A stretch of 45,673 bases of DNA from an uncultured Clostridium sp. (lineage in GTDB: Bacteria; Bacillota; Clostridia; TANB77; CAG-508): NCBI GenBank assembly GCA_948471035.1, contig CAOKRC010000001.1, forward strand, positions 1-45,673, written 5' to 3'. Positions within the stretch are counted from its first letter, which is position 1. Every line of letters starts with the position of its first letter. Made by a program: the position numbers and the translations under genes. The notes under the pieces were generated by a model. It ran no database searches and was not told the DNA's origin. It was given only the letters and a program-made list of their open reading frames with translations. This document shows positions 1 through 8,809 of the stretch, one piece after another.

Positions 1-101
1 TACTATATCCCTATTTTCAACTTCTTTACTGCTAATCAATTCACGGATTCAGGATTATACAATAGTTTACATACATCTTCAAGTTTTATTATTTATTTAA
101 T

Positions 102-148
102 AAAAATATTTGGATATAATAATATCTTTATTACATCCAAATATTTTT
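102..148 (-). terminator. scpA terminator
   Basis: A 14-bp inverted repeat (arms 102-115 and 135-148) overlaps the scpA stop codon. On the minus strand it is followed by a T-rich stretch. It is AT-rich and could work in both directions. Confidence 0.6.
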
Positions 149-896
149 ATTTTTTGTTTTTTTTAACAACTATATCTCCAAATATTTCTTCTTGTGATGC
201 TATTACTTTATTTCTTCTTGTTAACTCTAACAAGCCTGAAAATGCTGTAACTACTTCTTGTTTATTGCATTTTGATAATGTATACATCCTATTAAACACA
301 AATTTAGGTTTTCGTAATAGCTCTCTAAACATTTCTTTAACTTTACTTGCAACAGTATATGTATCTGTTATTGCAATTTTCTTTATATTTTCTGCATTTT
401 GATTTAAGCGCACTTTATTTCTTTCAACCAAAGTCTTATATACATCAGGAATAACTTCTTTTGTATATTCCTTTTCTAATTTTTGTTTTGGAAGTTCAAT
501 AACTTCTTGCATTCTAAATAATCTATTTGAAAATTCTAAATAATTTTCTCTTAGCTTAGATGTAATCTCTTTATATTTCTTATATTCAATTATTCTTGCA
601 ATTAACTCTTCTTCTGTTAGTTCCTCTTCTTCGTCTACTTGTTTTGGTAATAAACCTTTTGATTTAATATATAATAATGTTGATGCCATTATTAAAAATT
701 CGCTTGTTATTTCTAAATTCATCTCTTCTGCTCTGTTAATATATTCAATATATTGGTCTGCTATTTCACTTATTTTTATATCATATATATCCATTTTATT
801 TTTATCTATTAATGCTAATAATAAATCTAATGGACCTTCAAAATTTTCTATTTTTATAGCATATTTATTGCTTTGTAAAGTTAATACATTTTGCAT
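147..896 (-). CDS. scpA: Segregation and condensation protein A
   Basis: ScpA is the kleisin subunit that joins SMC and ScpB in the bacterial condensin acting on the nucleoid. The 249-residue protein opens with the family block IENFEGPLDLLLALIDKNKM at about residues 16-35 and continues with IKISEIADQYIEYI and the SKGLLPK region, then ends in a winged-helix-like C-terminus that contacts the SMC head. Length is normal. The start abuts the recX stop codon (897-899) with no gap, so the two are probably cotranslated. scpB is not downstream inside the window. No in-frame CGG is present. Confidence 0.95.
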   Translation of the reverse strand: MQNVLTLQSNKYAIKIENFEGPLDLLLALIDKNKMDIYDIKISEIADQYIEYINRAEEMNLEITSEFLIMASTLLYIKSKGLLPKQVDEEEELTEEELIARIIEYKKYKEITSKLRENYLEFSNRLFRMQEVIELPKQKLEKEYTKEVIPDVYKTLVERNKVRLNQNAENIKKIAITDTYTVASKVKEMFRELLRKPKFVFNRMYTLSKCNKQEVVTAFSGLLELTRRNKVIASQEEIFGDIVVKKNKK

Positions 897-1334
897 TTAA
901 AATACTTCCTTTATAGTTTGATGTTTATATCCTTTTTTCATAAGATACATTTTTATATCTTCTTTTTCCATTGTTTTTTGCTTCTTTTGTATTAAATTTG
1001 TTGCAGATTTAATTTCATATTCTTCTATCATTTCTTTATTATTATAGATATAGTCTTCTAAATCATTTCTATTTATTCCTTTGGTTAATAGCTTGTACTC
1101 TATTTCTTTTATAGATAAATCTTTTAATGACATATATTCTTTAACTGACCTATCTATATAATCAGTATCATTTAAGTATCCTGCATCTTTTACATATGCT
1201 ATAATATCACATAACATATCCTTTTGTATAGTGTTTTTAAATTTATTTTTCACTTCGTATTCTGTTCTTTTTTTATACATTATATAATTCATAACTTTTG
1301 TCTTTTCTTTATCAAATTCTTCTATTGTATACAT
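897..1334 (-). CDS. recX: RecX family regulator of RecA
   Basis: RecX binds RecA filaments and modulates recombinase activity. The 145-residue protein is helical and charged, with the RecX three-helix repeats visible (DIIAYVKDAGYLNDTDYIDR at about 42-61, then KDLSIKEIEYKLLTKGI). It is shorter than many RecX proteins. It lies directly downstream of recA on the same strand, which supports the assignment, but the recA terminator separates them. recX-scpA may therefore have its own promoter in 1335-1435 or depend on readthrough. Confidence 0.85.
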   Translation of the reverse strand: MYTIEEFDKEKTKVMNYIMYKKRTEYEVKNKFKNTIQKDMLCDIIAYVKDAGYLNDTDYIDRSVKEYMSLKDLSIKEIEYKLLTKGINRNDLEDYIYNNKEMIEEYEIKSATNLIQKKQKTMEKEDIKMYLMKKGYKHQTIKEVF

Positions 1335-1438
1335 TAATTCCCTCCATATTCTTCAAACAATACCGCCCAAAGTGCTAGTAATTAAAATCGCCCCTACTAC
1401 AAACTCTCATCAATTAGTTACGACTGTTATATTTATAC

Positions 1439-1463
1439 AAAAAAAGGGGAATCCCCCTTTTTT
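1439..1463 (-). terminator. recA terminator
   Basis: A G/C stem (GGGG on the left, CCCC on the right, separated by AATC) sits inside flanking A and T runs just after the recA stop codon. It is a compact intrinsic terminator for the minus strand and nearly symmetric. Confidence 0.8.
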
Positions 1464-1467
1464 GCTT

Positions 1468-2514
1468 TTATTCTTCATCTTCTGTAACGTTTTCTTCTTC
1501 TCCTAAACTCTTTTCAAATGCTTGTTCAAAATTATTTCTTATTTTTTGTTCAATTTCTACCATTACTTCTGGATTATCTAATAAGTATTTCTTTACATTT
1601 TCTCTACCTTGTCCTATTCTTTCTCCATTGTAACTAAACCATGAACCACTTTTTTCAATTATGTCTAGGTTAACACCTATATCTAATATATTTCCTTCTT
1701 TTGATATTCCCTTACCATATACTATATCAAATTCAGCTTCTCTAAATGGTGGTGCAACTTTATTTTTTACTACTTTTACTCTTGCTCTACTTCCAACAAC
1801 TTCTCCATCTTGTTTTATTGTTTCTGTTTTTCTAATATCCATACGAACAGATGCATAAAATTTTAGTGCTCTACCTCCTGTTGTTGTTTCTGGGTTTCCA
1901 AACATAACACCAATTTTTTCTCTTAATTGGTTAATAAATATTAAAACTGTTTTTGATTTATTTATTGCTCCTGCAAGTTTTCGTAATGCTTGTGACATAA
2001 GCCTTGCTTGTAATCCCATATGAGAATCTCCCATATCTCCATCAATTTCTGCTTTTGGTACTAATGCTGCTACAGAGTCTACTACTATAACATCTAATGC
2101 CCCACTTCTAATTAGTGCTTCAGTAATTTCAAGTGCTTGTTCTCCTGTGTCAGGTTGTGAAACAATTAAGTTATCTATATCTACTCCTAAGTGTTTTGCA
2201 TATACTGGATCTAGAGCATGTTCTGCATCTATAAATGCTGCTTCTCCACCTAGTTTTTGTGCTTCTGATACTACATGTAATGCAAGTGTTGTTTTACCAG
2301 AAGATTCTGGTCCATATATTTCTATAATTCTTCCACGTGGCACTCCTCCAATTCCTAATGCAATATCTAAACCTAATGCACCAGTTGGAATTGCCTCTAT
2401 ATTCATTGCCTGGAATTCTCCAAGTTTCATTACCGAACCCTTTCCAAATTGTTTTTCTATTTGTCCCATTGCCGCTTCTAATGCTTTTCTTTTTTCTGAA
2501 TTTTCTGTATTCAT
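1468..2514 (-). CDS. recA: Recombinase RecA
   Basis: RecA is the DNA strand-exchange recombinase and the co-protease that triggers LexA cleavage in the SOS response. The 348-residue protein is full length. Walker [10 protein letters not shown] is at residues 68-76, and the [29 protein letters not shown] and ALKFYASVR blocks follow in order, with an acidic C-terminus ([11 protein letters not shown]). AGGAGG lies at 2521-2526, six bases before the ATG. The gene has its own promoter and a possible LexA box. Every CGG in this gene is out of frame (TCG|GTA, GCG|GCA), so no recoding is needed. Confidence 0.98.
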   Translation of the reverse strand: MNTENSEKRKALEAAMGQIEKQFGKGSVMKLGEFQAMNIEAIPTGALGLDIALGIGGVPRGRIIEIYGPESSGKTTLALHVVSEAQKLGGEAAFIDAEHALDPVYAKHLGVDIDNLIVSQPDTGEQALEITEALIRSGALDVIVVDSVAALVPKAEIDGDMGDSHMGLQARLMSQALRKLAGAINKSKTVLIFINQLREKIGVMFGNPETTTGGRALKFYASVRMDIRKTETIKQDGEVVGSRARVKVVKNKVAPPFREAEFDIVYGKGISKEGNILDIGVNLDIIEKSGSWFSYNGERIGQGRENVKKYLLDNPEVMVEIEQKIRNNFEQAFEKSLGEEENVTEDEE

Positions 2515-2533
2515 ATAAAACCTCCTATATTTA

Positions 2534-2545
2534 AAACGTTTGTTT
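2534..2545. promoter_or_regulatory. Possible LexA (SOS) box at recA
   Basis: The palindrome AAAC-GTTT-GTTT (AAAC-N4-GTTT) resembles the Gram-positive LexA core GAAC-N4-GTTC. It lies between the recA -10 element and the Shine-Dalgarno, about where transcription starts, which is a good operator position. It has one mismatch per half-site, so it is tentative. Confidence 0.4.
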
Positions 2546-2553
2546 GTATTTGT

Positions 2554-2582
2554 ATTATCACATTTAATTTTTTATTTGTCAA
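2554..2582 (-). promoter_or_regulatory. recA sigma-A promoter
   Basis: On the minus strand TTGACA (2577-2582) is followed after exactly 17 bases by GATAAT (2554-2559), with an upstream TGTG giving an extended -10. This is near-consensus. Confidence 0.8.
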
Positions 2583-2650
2583 TACTTTTTTTAAATTTTT
2601 TTAATAATTACGTTAATGTTTAGATTAATATTATCGTAACCAGCGTAAGT

Positions 2651-2742
2651 GTAGTAATATATTTATCTTTAAAAGTGGAGTACGCGGAGTCTCCAGAGAC
2701 TGTGACGAGTGTCGAAACTTTTCAAAATAAATATATTACTAC
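2651..2742. repeat. Long palindromic hairpin element
   Basis: A perfect 16-bp inverted repeat (2651-2666 and 2727-2742) encloses a second pairing (AAAAGT 2671-2676 with ACTTTT 2717-2722) and an apical GTCTC-CA-GAGAC hairpin. The inner part is GC-rich compared with its surroundings. It resembles a mobile palindromic element or a structured RNA. Its inner sequence is loosely like the CGTCAGT hairpin repeats at 12592, 30581 and 34310. Confidence 0.6.
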
Positions 2743-3087
2743 ATGGGAGCGGACTATCAAACAACATAAGCTGAACTGTAACATAATTACTGAATAATTT
2801 CTAAAAGCAAATAAATACATATGCCTCCCTTCTTTTATCTAATTATCTTAAAATTCTAATTTGGAAATTTATTTAGATTATAAGATTTATCTTTGATTAT
2901 AATTTCACTTTACTTAAAACTTAACAAAATATTTTTTGAAATAAGTAATTCCTAAACTTTCCCATATGTCAAACTAAAAACTGCCTTTTGATAATATTTG
3001 ATAAAACTTACTTTTATGAAATTAATTTTAAACCAAAATTATTATATTATGGATTTCGAGCTTTGTAAACCTTATTTTGGAATAACA

Positions 3088-3116
3088 TTGAATTTTTTTA
3101 CATAATATTGTATAAT
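3088..3116 (+). promoter_or_regulatory. Promoter of the 165-residue ORF
   Basis: TTGAAT (3088-3093), a 17-base spacer and TATAAT (3111-3116) lie about 45 bases before the ATG. Confidence 0.6.
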
Positions 3117-3159
3117 AATAACATAACCAATAAAGGTTAAATTTGAAAGGAGTAACATT

Positions 3160-3657
3160 ATGCAATACGTTTTTAAATTTCCACTCTACAATTCTACACT
3201 TGACTTGAATAAGCGGATAAGCAGTATCAATCACTTTTTAGCCAATCACGTAAGTAAAGAATGTAATCACCGTCACTTTGGCATTGAATTATTTAAGCCA
3301 AATTTTTCGTTAAATTCCTGTAAAAGGAAATGTGTACGAAAGTTTGCTCTTATGCCTGAACATGAGGGACACTATTTATTAGGTTTCTTTTTTTTCAATT
3401 CGTCTAAAGATAATGTTGGTAATCTGTCGCTAATTGTGGATTTAGGAAAAGAAATAACTAAAGATACAAAAAGAGATATTGCTATCTTTTCTTCCTTTGC
3501 TTCTTTTTCATTAGATTCAGTTATTTTTGGTAGCACAGATCACATTCTTACTATTACATTTGAAAGCGATTCTCTCGGTCAAATTTTGAGTGATTGCTTT
3601 TCACATGTATTAAAAACGGATAATACAGATTCATCAACAGAAGAATCTGATAATTAA
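3160..3657 (+). CDS. Unrecognised 165-residue protein; contains an exceptional in-frame CGG
   Basis: I do not recognise this protein. It has a strong Shine-Dalgarno (AAAGGAG, 6 bases before ATG), its own promoter and a downstream terminator. The sequence starts MQYVFKFPLYNSTLDLNK, has a central hydrophobic GHYLLGFFFF patch and ends in an acidic Ser/Glu/Asp tail. There is no signal peptide and no clear membrane helix. Codon use differs from neighbours (AGG, CGG, more C and G), suggesting transfer. The CGG at 3214-3216 is in frame. Read as Arg the ORF runs to 3657. Read as CGGA=Gly, as in the conserved genes of this window, translation stops at TAA 3218-3220 after 19 residues. It is therefore either foreign and silenced, or an exception to the rule. 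Confidence 0.5.
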   Translation: MQYVFKFPLYNSTLDLNKRISSINHFLANHVSKECNHRHFGIELFKPNFSLNSCKRKCVRKFALMPEHEGHYLLGFFFFNSSKDNVGNLSLIVDLGKEITKDTKRDIAIFSSFASFSLDSVIFGSTDHILTITFESDSLGQILSDCFSHVLKTDNTDSSTEESDN

Positions 3658-3689
3658 GCTCCTAAACAGATTCTTAAATTAAGACCTTT

Positions 3690-3717
3690 GCCTCCATAAT
3701 TTATATATTATGGAGGC
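3690..3717 (+). terminator. Terminator after the 165-residue ORF
   Basis: An 11-bp perfect stem GCCTCCATAAT / ATTATGGAGGC with a 6-base loop is followed by a weak T-rich tail (TTACATTTT). Confidence 0.7.
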
Positions 3718-3793
3718 TTACATTTTACTTGCTAAACAATTATATTTTTATTATATTTTCATATAATATGTATTATTTGAAAGGAGTTTTTAT

Positions 3794-5200
3794 ATGTTTA
3801 ACGAATTAATAGAAACGCTAAAAGAACAAATTGTTTCTTCTACTTGTGAGCTTATTAAGATACCAAGTGTGCATACAGAATCTACTAATCCCTCTATGCC
3901 TTTTGGCGAAGAGTGCAGCCATGCCTTAGAATATGTTTTAGAATTAGCCTCTAATTTAGGGTTTAGAACTAAAAATATTGATGGCTATTGTGGATATGTT
4001 GAGTTTGGTGAAGGTGAAGATTTAATGGGTATTATTGGTCATTTGGATGTTGTGCCCGAAGGCGAAAATTGGACTTATCCTCCTTTTTCTGCCACTATTC
4101 ATGATAATAAAATTTATGGCCGAGGAGCTATTGATGATAAAGGACCTGTTATTGCTAGTCTTTATGCTATGAAAGCTGTTATGGATAACTGTAAAATTAA
4201 AAAAAGAGTTCGATTAATTTTAGGTTTAAATGAAGAAAGAGATTGGAAGTGTATTGAATATTATAAGAAGCATGAAGAAATCCCTAGTTTTGGATTTAGC
4301 CCTGATGCTGATTTTCCTTGCATTTATGCTGAAAAAGCTTTACTGAATGTTCATTTAAAAAGTAACTATAAAGCTAATGATAAAATTAAAATTATTAGTA
4401 TTGATTATAATAATAATGCTATGAATGTTGTTCCTAAATTTTGTAGAATTAAACTTAAAATAGATAATGATAATGATAATGATATTGATATAGATGAATG
4501 TATTATTAATTTAACTCTTATAAAGAAAAAGCATAATTTTAATATTACAGTACGTAAAGAAAATGATAATTGTATTATTATAGAATCATTCGGTATAAGT
4601 GCTCATAGTGCACATCCTGATTTAGGCGTTAATGCTATATCTAATATTATTATTATTTTAAATGAATTACTAAAAATTTATAATATTAACATAGAATTAT
4701 TATCTATGTTTCGTCGTTATATTCATACACAATATGATGGTAATGATTTAAATATTGATTATAAAGATGAATCTGGAAAATTAACTTTAAATGTAGCAAG
4801 ATTTTTCTTAGAAAATAATACTTTAGGTTTTAGTATGAATTTAAGAATTCCTGTTCATACAAGTATAGATAGAATAAAAACTACATTTAATAATCTTTTT
4901 GAAAACACTTCTATCATAGTAAGTTTTGATGGTGAAAAAGATGCCTTATATATACCTAAAGATAATAACTTAGTTAGTACTTTGTGTTCTATTTTTAATG
5001 AAGTAACTGGTAAAAATGAAGAGCCCATAGCAATTGGCGGTGCAACATATGCAAGAGCATTTAAGAATTTCGTTTCTTTTGGTGCAAATATGCCAGGAGA
5101 TGAAGACATGTGCCATAAAGTTGATGAATTTATATCTATAGATAATTTGATTTTATCTACAAAAATATATGCCACTGCTATTTATAAGTTCTGTAGTTAA
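3794..5200 (+). CDS. pepV: PepV-type M20 dipeptidase
   Basis: This is a zinc dipeptidase of the Xaa-His (carnosinase/PepV) M20 family, cytoplasmic, releasing amino acids from dipeptides. The 468-residue length fits PepV. Metal and catalytic motifs are in order: GHLDVVP at about 82-88 (His and Asp ligands), GRGAIDDKGP around 112-121, NEERDW around 150 (catalytic Glu pair) and GGATYARAF with PGDEDMCHKVDEFI near the C-terminus, the last carrying the distal His. The lid domain between is Asn/Asp-rich. A strong GAAAGGAG precedes the ATG. It appears to be a single-gene unit. Confidence 0.92.
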   Translation: MFNELIETLKEQIVSSTCELIKIPSVHTESTNPSMPFGEECSHALEYVLELASNLGFRTKNIDGYCGYVEFGEGEDLMGIIGHLDVVPEGENWTYPPFSATIHDNKIYGRGAIDDKGPVIASLYAMKAVMDNCKIKKRVRLILGLNEERDWKCIEYYKKHEEIPSFGFSPDADFPCIYAEKALLNVHLKSNYKANDKIKIISIDYNNNAMNVVPKFCRIKLKIDNDNDNDIDIDECIINLTLIKKKHNFNITVRKENDNCIIIESFGISAHSAHPDLGVNAISNIIIILNELLKIYNINIELLSMFRRYIHTQYDGNDLNIDYKDESGKLTLNVARFFLENNTLGFSMNLRIPVHTSIDRIKTTFNNLFENTSIIVSFDGEKDALYIPKDNNLVSTLCSIFNEVTGKNEEPIAIGGATYARAFKNFVSFGANMPGDEDMCHKVDEFISIDNLILSTKIYATAIYKFCS

Positions 5201-5247
5201 TTTTAAATTTATAATCAAGTTTGAAGTATATAATGTAAAGTGTATAA

Positions 5248-5307
5248 AGCTTTTCTCTATTTTTTTAATAACTGTATAGTAGCTTATTAAAACAGTAGAG
5301 TAAAAAC
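5248..5307. repeat. CTTTTCTCTA...TAGAGTAAA palindromic element, copy 1
   Basis: An imperfect inverted element of about 60 bp, starting CTTTTCTCTATTTTTT and ending AAAACAGTAGAGTAAAA. It matches the elements at 23720-23790 and 34361-34427 over most of its length. Confidence 0.6.
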
Positions 5308-5436
5308 CCATTTAATAGATAATTCTAATTTATCACTAATTTCTATTATTGTATATATTACAAAATCGTATTATTTTATGAAATTATCCTAGTATGAAAT
5401 CCTCAAGACTACCTTTTTATACATTTTGTGATACAA

Positions 5437-5466
5437 AAAAATGACCCAAGTATTTGGGTCATTTTT
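5437..5466 (-). terminator. spoVG terminator
   Basis: A 13-bp perfect stem with core ATGACCCAA / TTGGGTCAT and a 4-base loop, flanked by A5 and T5. It works on either strand and lies just after the spoVG stop. Confidence 0.9.
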
Positions 5467-5479
5467 ATTACCATATTTA

Positions 5480-5761
5480 TTATTCTGCTGAACCTTCTTC
5501 AACTTCAGCATCTGGAGCATCATAAGCTTCTAAGATAGCTGCTTGAATTTTTTCTCTTGTTTCAGCATTGATTGGATGAGCTATATCTTTGAAATCTCCG
5601 TTTGGAGTTTTTCTACTTGGCATAGCAATAAATAATCCATTTTGGCTCTCGATAACTTTGATATCGTGAATTACGAATTCATTATCGAATGTTACAGAAG
5701 CAACAGCTTTCATTCTGTTCTCTGAATTTACTTTTCTTAAACGTACATCTGTTATTTGCAT
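5480..5761 (-). CDS. spoVG: Septation/sporulation regulator SpoVG
   Basis: SpoVG is a small conserved RNA/DNA-binding regulator that affects septation and sporulation. The family core [11 protein letters not shown]...[20 protein letters not shown] is clear, as is the [24 protein letters not shown] block. I start it at the ATG at 5761 (93 residues), because GAGGGG lies 5-10 bases upstream of that ATG. A GTG three codons earlier overlaps this Shine-Dalgarno. The C-terminal tail is acidic, as is usual. It sits behind a near-perfect sigma-H promoter. The only CGG (AAC|GGA) is out of frame. Confidence 0.96.
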   Translation of the reverse strand: MQITDVRLRKVNSENRMKAVASVTFDNEFVIHDIKVIESQNGLFIAMPSRKTPNGDFKDIAHPINAETREKIQAAILEAYDAPDAEVEEGSAE

Positions 5762-5821
5762 TTTGTGCACCCCTCTTCATAAATTGTTTTAATATTTCGT
5801 ACTGTTATGTACAAATATATT

Positions 5822-5848
5822 ATTCGTCACAAATCTTTTTTTTCCTTC
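5822..5848 (-). promoter_or_regulatory. Sigma-H promoter of spoVG
   Basis: On the minus strand GAAGGAAAA, an 11-base spacer, then GACGAAT. This fits the sigma-H consensus RnAGGAwww-N11-12-RnnGAAT at every defined position. spoVG is the classical sigma-H gene in Bacillus, so sequence and known biology agree. Confidence 0.85.
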
Positions 5849-5973
5849 TATTTTTTACAAAAAGTAGAAGATTTTTTTCATATAATATGAAAGTCATATT
5901 TTTAATATATTTTGTTACTTACTTTTAATTATGTATTATTTAACATTTTTTATACATAATACATAAAATAATA

Positions 5974-6002
5974 TTGAAAAAAAACAGTTTAAAGTATATA
6001 AT
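5974..6002 (+). promoter_or_regulatory. murC promoter
   Basis: TTGAAA (5974-5979), a 17-base spacer and TATAAT (5997-6002), about 35 bases upstream of the murC start. Confidence 0.7.
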
Positions 6003-6036
6003 TTTGTTTATGATGAATTCTTTATAAAAGGAGCGA

Positions 6037-7428
6037 ATGGCTTTGGCTAATATTGAAAATATAAAAAAATATAAAAGAATACATATGATTGGAATTGGTG
6101 GAGTTAGTATGAGTGGTATTGCAGAAATACTACATAACTGGGGTTTTATTATTACAGGTAGCGATGCTCATTCTTCCGAAATTACAGATAAATTAATAAA
6201 AAGTGGAATTAGTATTACAATAGGTCATGATATAGATAATTTAAGAAAAGCTGACGCTGTAGTTTTTACTGCTGCTATTTCTAATGGTGACCCTGAAATT
6301 ATAGAAGCTCGTAACTTAAATATTCCTTTAATAGAAAGATGTGATTTTTTAGGAGAGCTTACAAAAGCTTTTGAAAATACTATAGGAATTTCTGGTACAC
6401 ATGGAAAAACTACAACTACTTCTATGGTATCTGTATGCTTTTTAAAAGCTGGTCTTGACCCAAATATTCAAGTTGGAGGAATTCTAAAACAAATTGATGG
6501 TAATTATAAAATTGGTAATAGCGAATATTTTATAATTGAAGCATGCGAATATGTAGAAAGTTTTCTAAAATTTAGGCCTAAAGCAGAAATTATATTAAAT
6601 ATCGATAATGACCATTTAGATTATTTTAAGACCTTTGATAATATAAAAAATGCTTTTGTTAAATATGTTAAATTGCTTCCTTCAAATGGAATTCTAGTGT
6701 TAAATGCTGATGATAAGAATTGTTTAGCTTTAAAAGATTATTCAGCTTGCCCATATGTTACATATGGAATAGAAAATTTAGGTGCTGATTTTATAGCTAA
6801 AGATATTAAATTTAATAATGATGGTTTTCCAGAATTTGATGTATATAAGCATAATGAATTCTATGCTCATATTGCTTTATCAGTTGCAGGATATCATAAT
6901 GTTTTAAATGCTCTTGCTTGTATTAGCTTATGTGAGTATTATGGAATTACTAGTGATGCTATAAAAGATGCACTTTTAGAGTTTACTGGTGCTCATAGAA
7001 GATTAGAATATAAGGGAAGTTATAATAATATATCTATTTATGATGATTATGCTCATCATCCAACAGAAATAAAAGCTACTTGTAATGCTTTATATAATAA
7101 GAAATTTAATAAGGCTTGGGTTATTTTTCAACCACATACTTATTCAAGAACTAAAAACTTATTAAATGAATTTGCAGAAAGTTTAAGTGGTTTTGATAAT
7201 ATAATCATAACTGATATTTATGCTGCAAGAGAATCTGATACTTATGGTGTATCTTCTAAGGATATTGTAAATAGATTAAATTCTTCAAGAAAAACAAATT
7301 GCGAATATATTTCTAACTTTAATGATATAGTTAAATTTATACATGAACACGCACAACCAAATGATGTTATATTAACACTTGGTGCTGGAGATGTTACTAA
7401 TATTGGGCCTATGATATTAGAGAAGTAA
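6037..7428 (+). CDS. murC: UDP-N-acetylmuramate--L-alanine ligase
   Basis: MurC is the cytoplasmic ATP-dependent ligase that adds the first residue (L-Ala) to UDP-MurNAc in peptidoglycan synthesis. The 463-residue length is typical. Visible motifs: the N-terminal Rossmann IGIGGVSMSGIAEIL, the Mur ligase ATP loop GTHGKTTT at about 120-127, the EACEY block and the HHPTEIKAT and PHTYSRT blocks of the C-terminal domain. The ATG at 6037 is only 3 bases from AAAAGGAG. An in-frame TTG at 6043 has a better 9-base spacing and may be the real start. No CGG occurs in the gene. Confidence 0.96.
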   Translation: MALANIENIKKYKRIHMIGIGGVSMSGIAEILHNWGFIITGSDAHSSEITDKLIKSGISITIGHDIDNLRKADAVVFTAAISNGDPEIIEARNLNIPLIERCDFLGELTKAFENTIGISGTHGKTTTTSMVSVCFLKAGLDPNIQVGGILKQIDGNYKIGNSEYFIIEACEYVESFLKFRPKAEIILNIDNDHLDYFKTFDNIKNAFVKYVKLLPSNGILVLNADDKNCLALKDYSACPYVTYGIENLGADFIAKDIKFNNDGFPEFDVYKHNEFYAHIALSVAGYHNVLNALACISLCEYYGITSDAIKDALLEFTGAHRRLEYKGSYNNISIYDDYAHHPTEIKATCNALYNKKFNKAWVIFQPHTYSRTKNLLNEFAESLSGFDNIIITDIYAARESDTYGVSSKDIVNRLNSSRKTNCEYISNFNDIVKFIHEHAQPNDVILTLGAGDVTNIGPMILEK

Positions 7429-7430
7429 AT

Positions 7431-7470
7431 AAAAATAAATTCCTCGCGAATGTACGAGGAATTTATTTTT
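7431..7470. terminator. Bidirectional terminator between murC and spoIVB
   Basis: A perfect 16-bp inverted repeat (7431-7446 and 7455-7470) with an 8-base loop and A/T-rich ends. It serves the two converging genes and overlaps the spoIVB stop codon. Confidence 0.9.
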
Positions 7471-8705
7471 ATTGTACTTCTCTTGCTTGTTTTATCATTA
7501 AATCTGCAAATACTGCATATCCTTTTTCTGGGTCATTTACTAGCACATGTGTTAAAGCTCCTACTATTTTATTATTTTGTATAATTGGGCTACCACTCAT
7601 TCCTTGTATTATTCCTCCTGTTTTTTCTATTAAATCTTTATCTGTTACTTTTACTAACATACTTTTGTTATTTTCGTTATTGTTTGTATATATCTTTTCT
7701 ATTTCTATATCAAATTCTTGTGTTTTATTATCTTCTAAAGTACATATAATTTTTGCTGGTCCTGTTTTAATTTCATCTCGTGTCGCTACTTCCATTGCCT
7801 TTGATGCATCAATATTTAATGCACTTACATTTGTTACTTTTCCATATACACCAAATTCTGTATTTTTATAAACTTCCCCTACTACTGTACTATTTTCAAT
7901 TGAACCTTGAATTTTTCCTGGACTTCCCTTTTTTCCTTTTATTATAGAAACTATTTTAGTTGTAACAAAATCTCCTTTTGCAATATCTAATAAACTTCCG
8001 AGTATCTACATCTTGTATACCATGTCCCAGTGCTGCAAATGTTTTTGTAGATGGTTCATAAAAACTAACTGTTCCAACTCCTGCTGCTGCATCTCTTACC
8101 CAAAGCCCTAATTTGTAATTGTCATTTCCTACCTTTACTGGAGTTATACTTGTTTCTAAAGTTTGCCCTTCTCTTAAATATTTAATGGATAAATTATTTC
8201 CTTTTGATTTATTAACTGTATTTAATAGGTCAGCAGTACATGTTACTGTTTCTTCATTTATTTCTACAATCATATCCCCTTCTTGTATTCCACTATTTTC
8301 ATATGGTCTATACTTATTATTATCTATCCCTTCTATTTCGCTCATACCTACTACTAATACTCCGCTCGTATATAATTTAAGACCTACTGCATTTCCAAGT
8401 GGTATCACTGAAGTTTTAGGGATAACATTAACAGTTATACTTTTAAGTTCAATTCCTCCAAATAAATTTAAACTGTAATTTTTTTTACCTATTGTTTTTA
8501 TACCTGATGAAATATCAGTTGATGCTTGAATAGCTTCATAGTTTTCATTATCTTTGCTTTCTAAATTTATACCTAAAAGTGTATTAACTTTTAAGCTTTC
8601 TCCTTGAAATAAGATAATATTTGATGGTATAGAAGTTATATTAGTTACATAAATTAATAATAAAATCAAAAAACTAACAATAAATATTCTTTTTATCATT
8701 CGCAT
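7469..8705 (-). CDS. spoIVB: SpoIVB sporulation serine protease (one CGGA recoding site)
   Basis: SpoIVB is the mother-cell-signalling serine protease (S55) that activates pro-sigma-K processing during spore formation. It has an N-terminal membrane anchor (IKRIFIVSFLILLLIYVTNI), a PDZ domain (SGIQEGDMIVEINEETV) and the protease domain with ALGHGI (His) and QGMSGSP (nucleophile Ser). The frame breaks after DVDT: an in-frame CGG (7998-8000) is followed in +1 by SLLDIAKGDFVTTKIVS, the true continuation. Reading CGGA as Gly236 gives one 411-residue protein with the conserved DVDTG. I start at the ATG at 8705, nine bases after AAAGG; a more upstream ATG overlaps the Shine-Dalgarno. Confidence 0.9.
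7997..8000 (-). other. CGGA +1 recoding site in spoIVB
   Basis: Reads GAT ACT CGGA AGT TTA on the minus strand. Gly236 in DVDT-G-SLLDIAKG is restored. Confidence 0.85.
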
Positions 8706-8809
8706 TTTTAACATCCTTTCGTAAATAAGTTATACTCAATGTTGCTATAGCAAATTTTAAATATTTATTATTAGTTTTCCCATTTTTTTAATTTTTAAAA
8801 TATATTTTT

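Larger units (their letters stand above)
2590..3159. other. Gene-poor intergenic stretch
   Basis: Between the recA promoter and the next ORF I see no coding sequence. The stretch holds the hairpin element at 2651-2742 and the promoter at 3088-3116. The rest (2760-3080) is AT-rich, with stops in all frames and no structure I recognise. Confidence 0.6.

Noticed and set aside
1..65. Possible 3' end of a plus-strand gene with a further CGGA at 44-47
   Set aside because: A frame open from base 2 reads into TCA CGGA TTC and stops at 63-65 if recoded, but only about 20 residues are visible and none is recognisable.
2651..2742. Hammerhead ribozyme
   Set aside because: GACGAG and CGAAAC are present, but the CUGANGA core and the cleavage-site base do not fit in the predicted helices.
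7956..8714. SpoIVB as two separate genes or a pseudogene
   Set aside because: The +1 frame continues the family sequence without loss, and the break is the same CGGN event as in eleven other genes.
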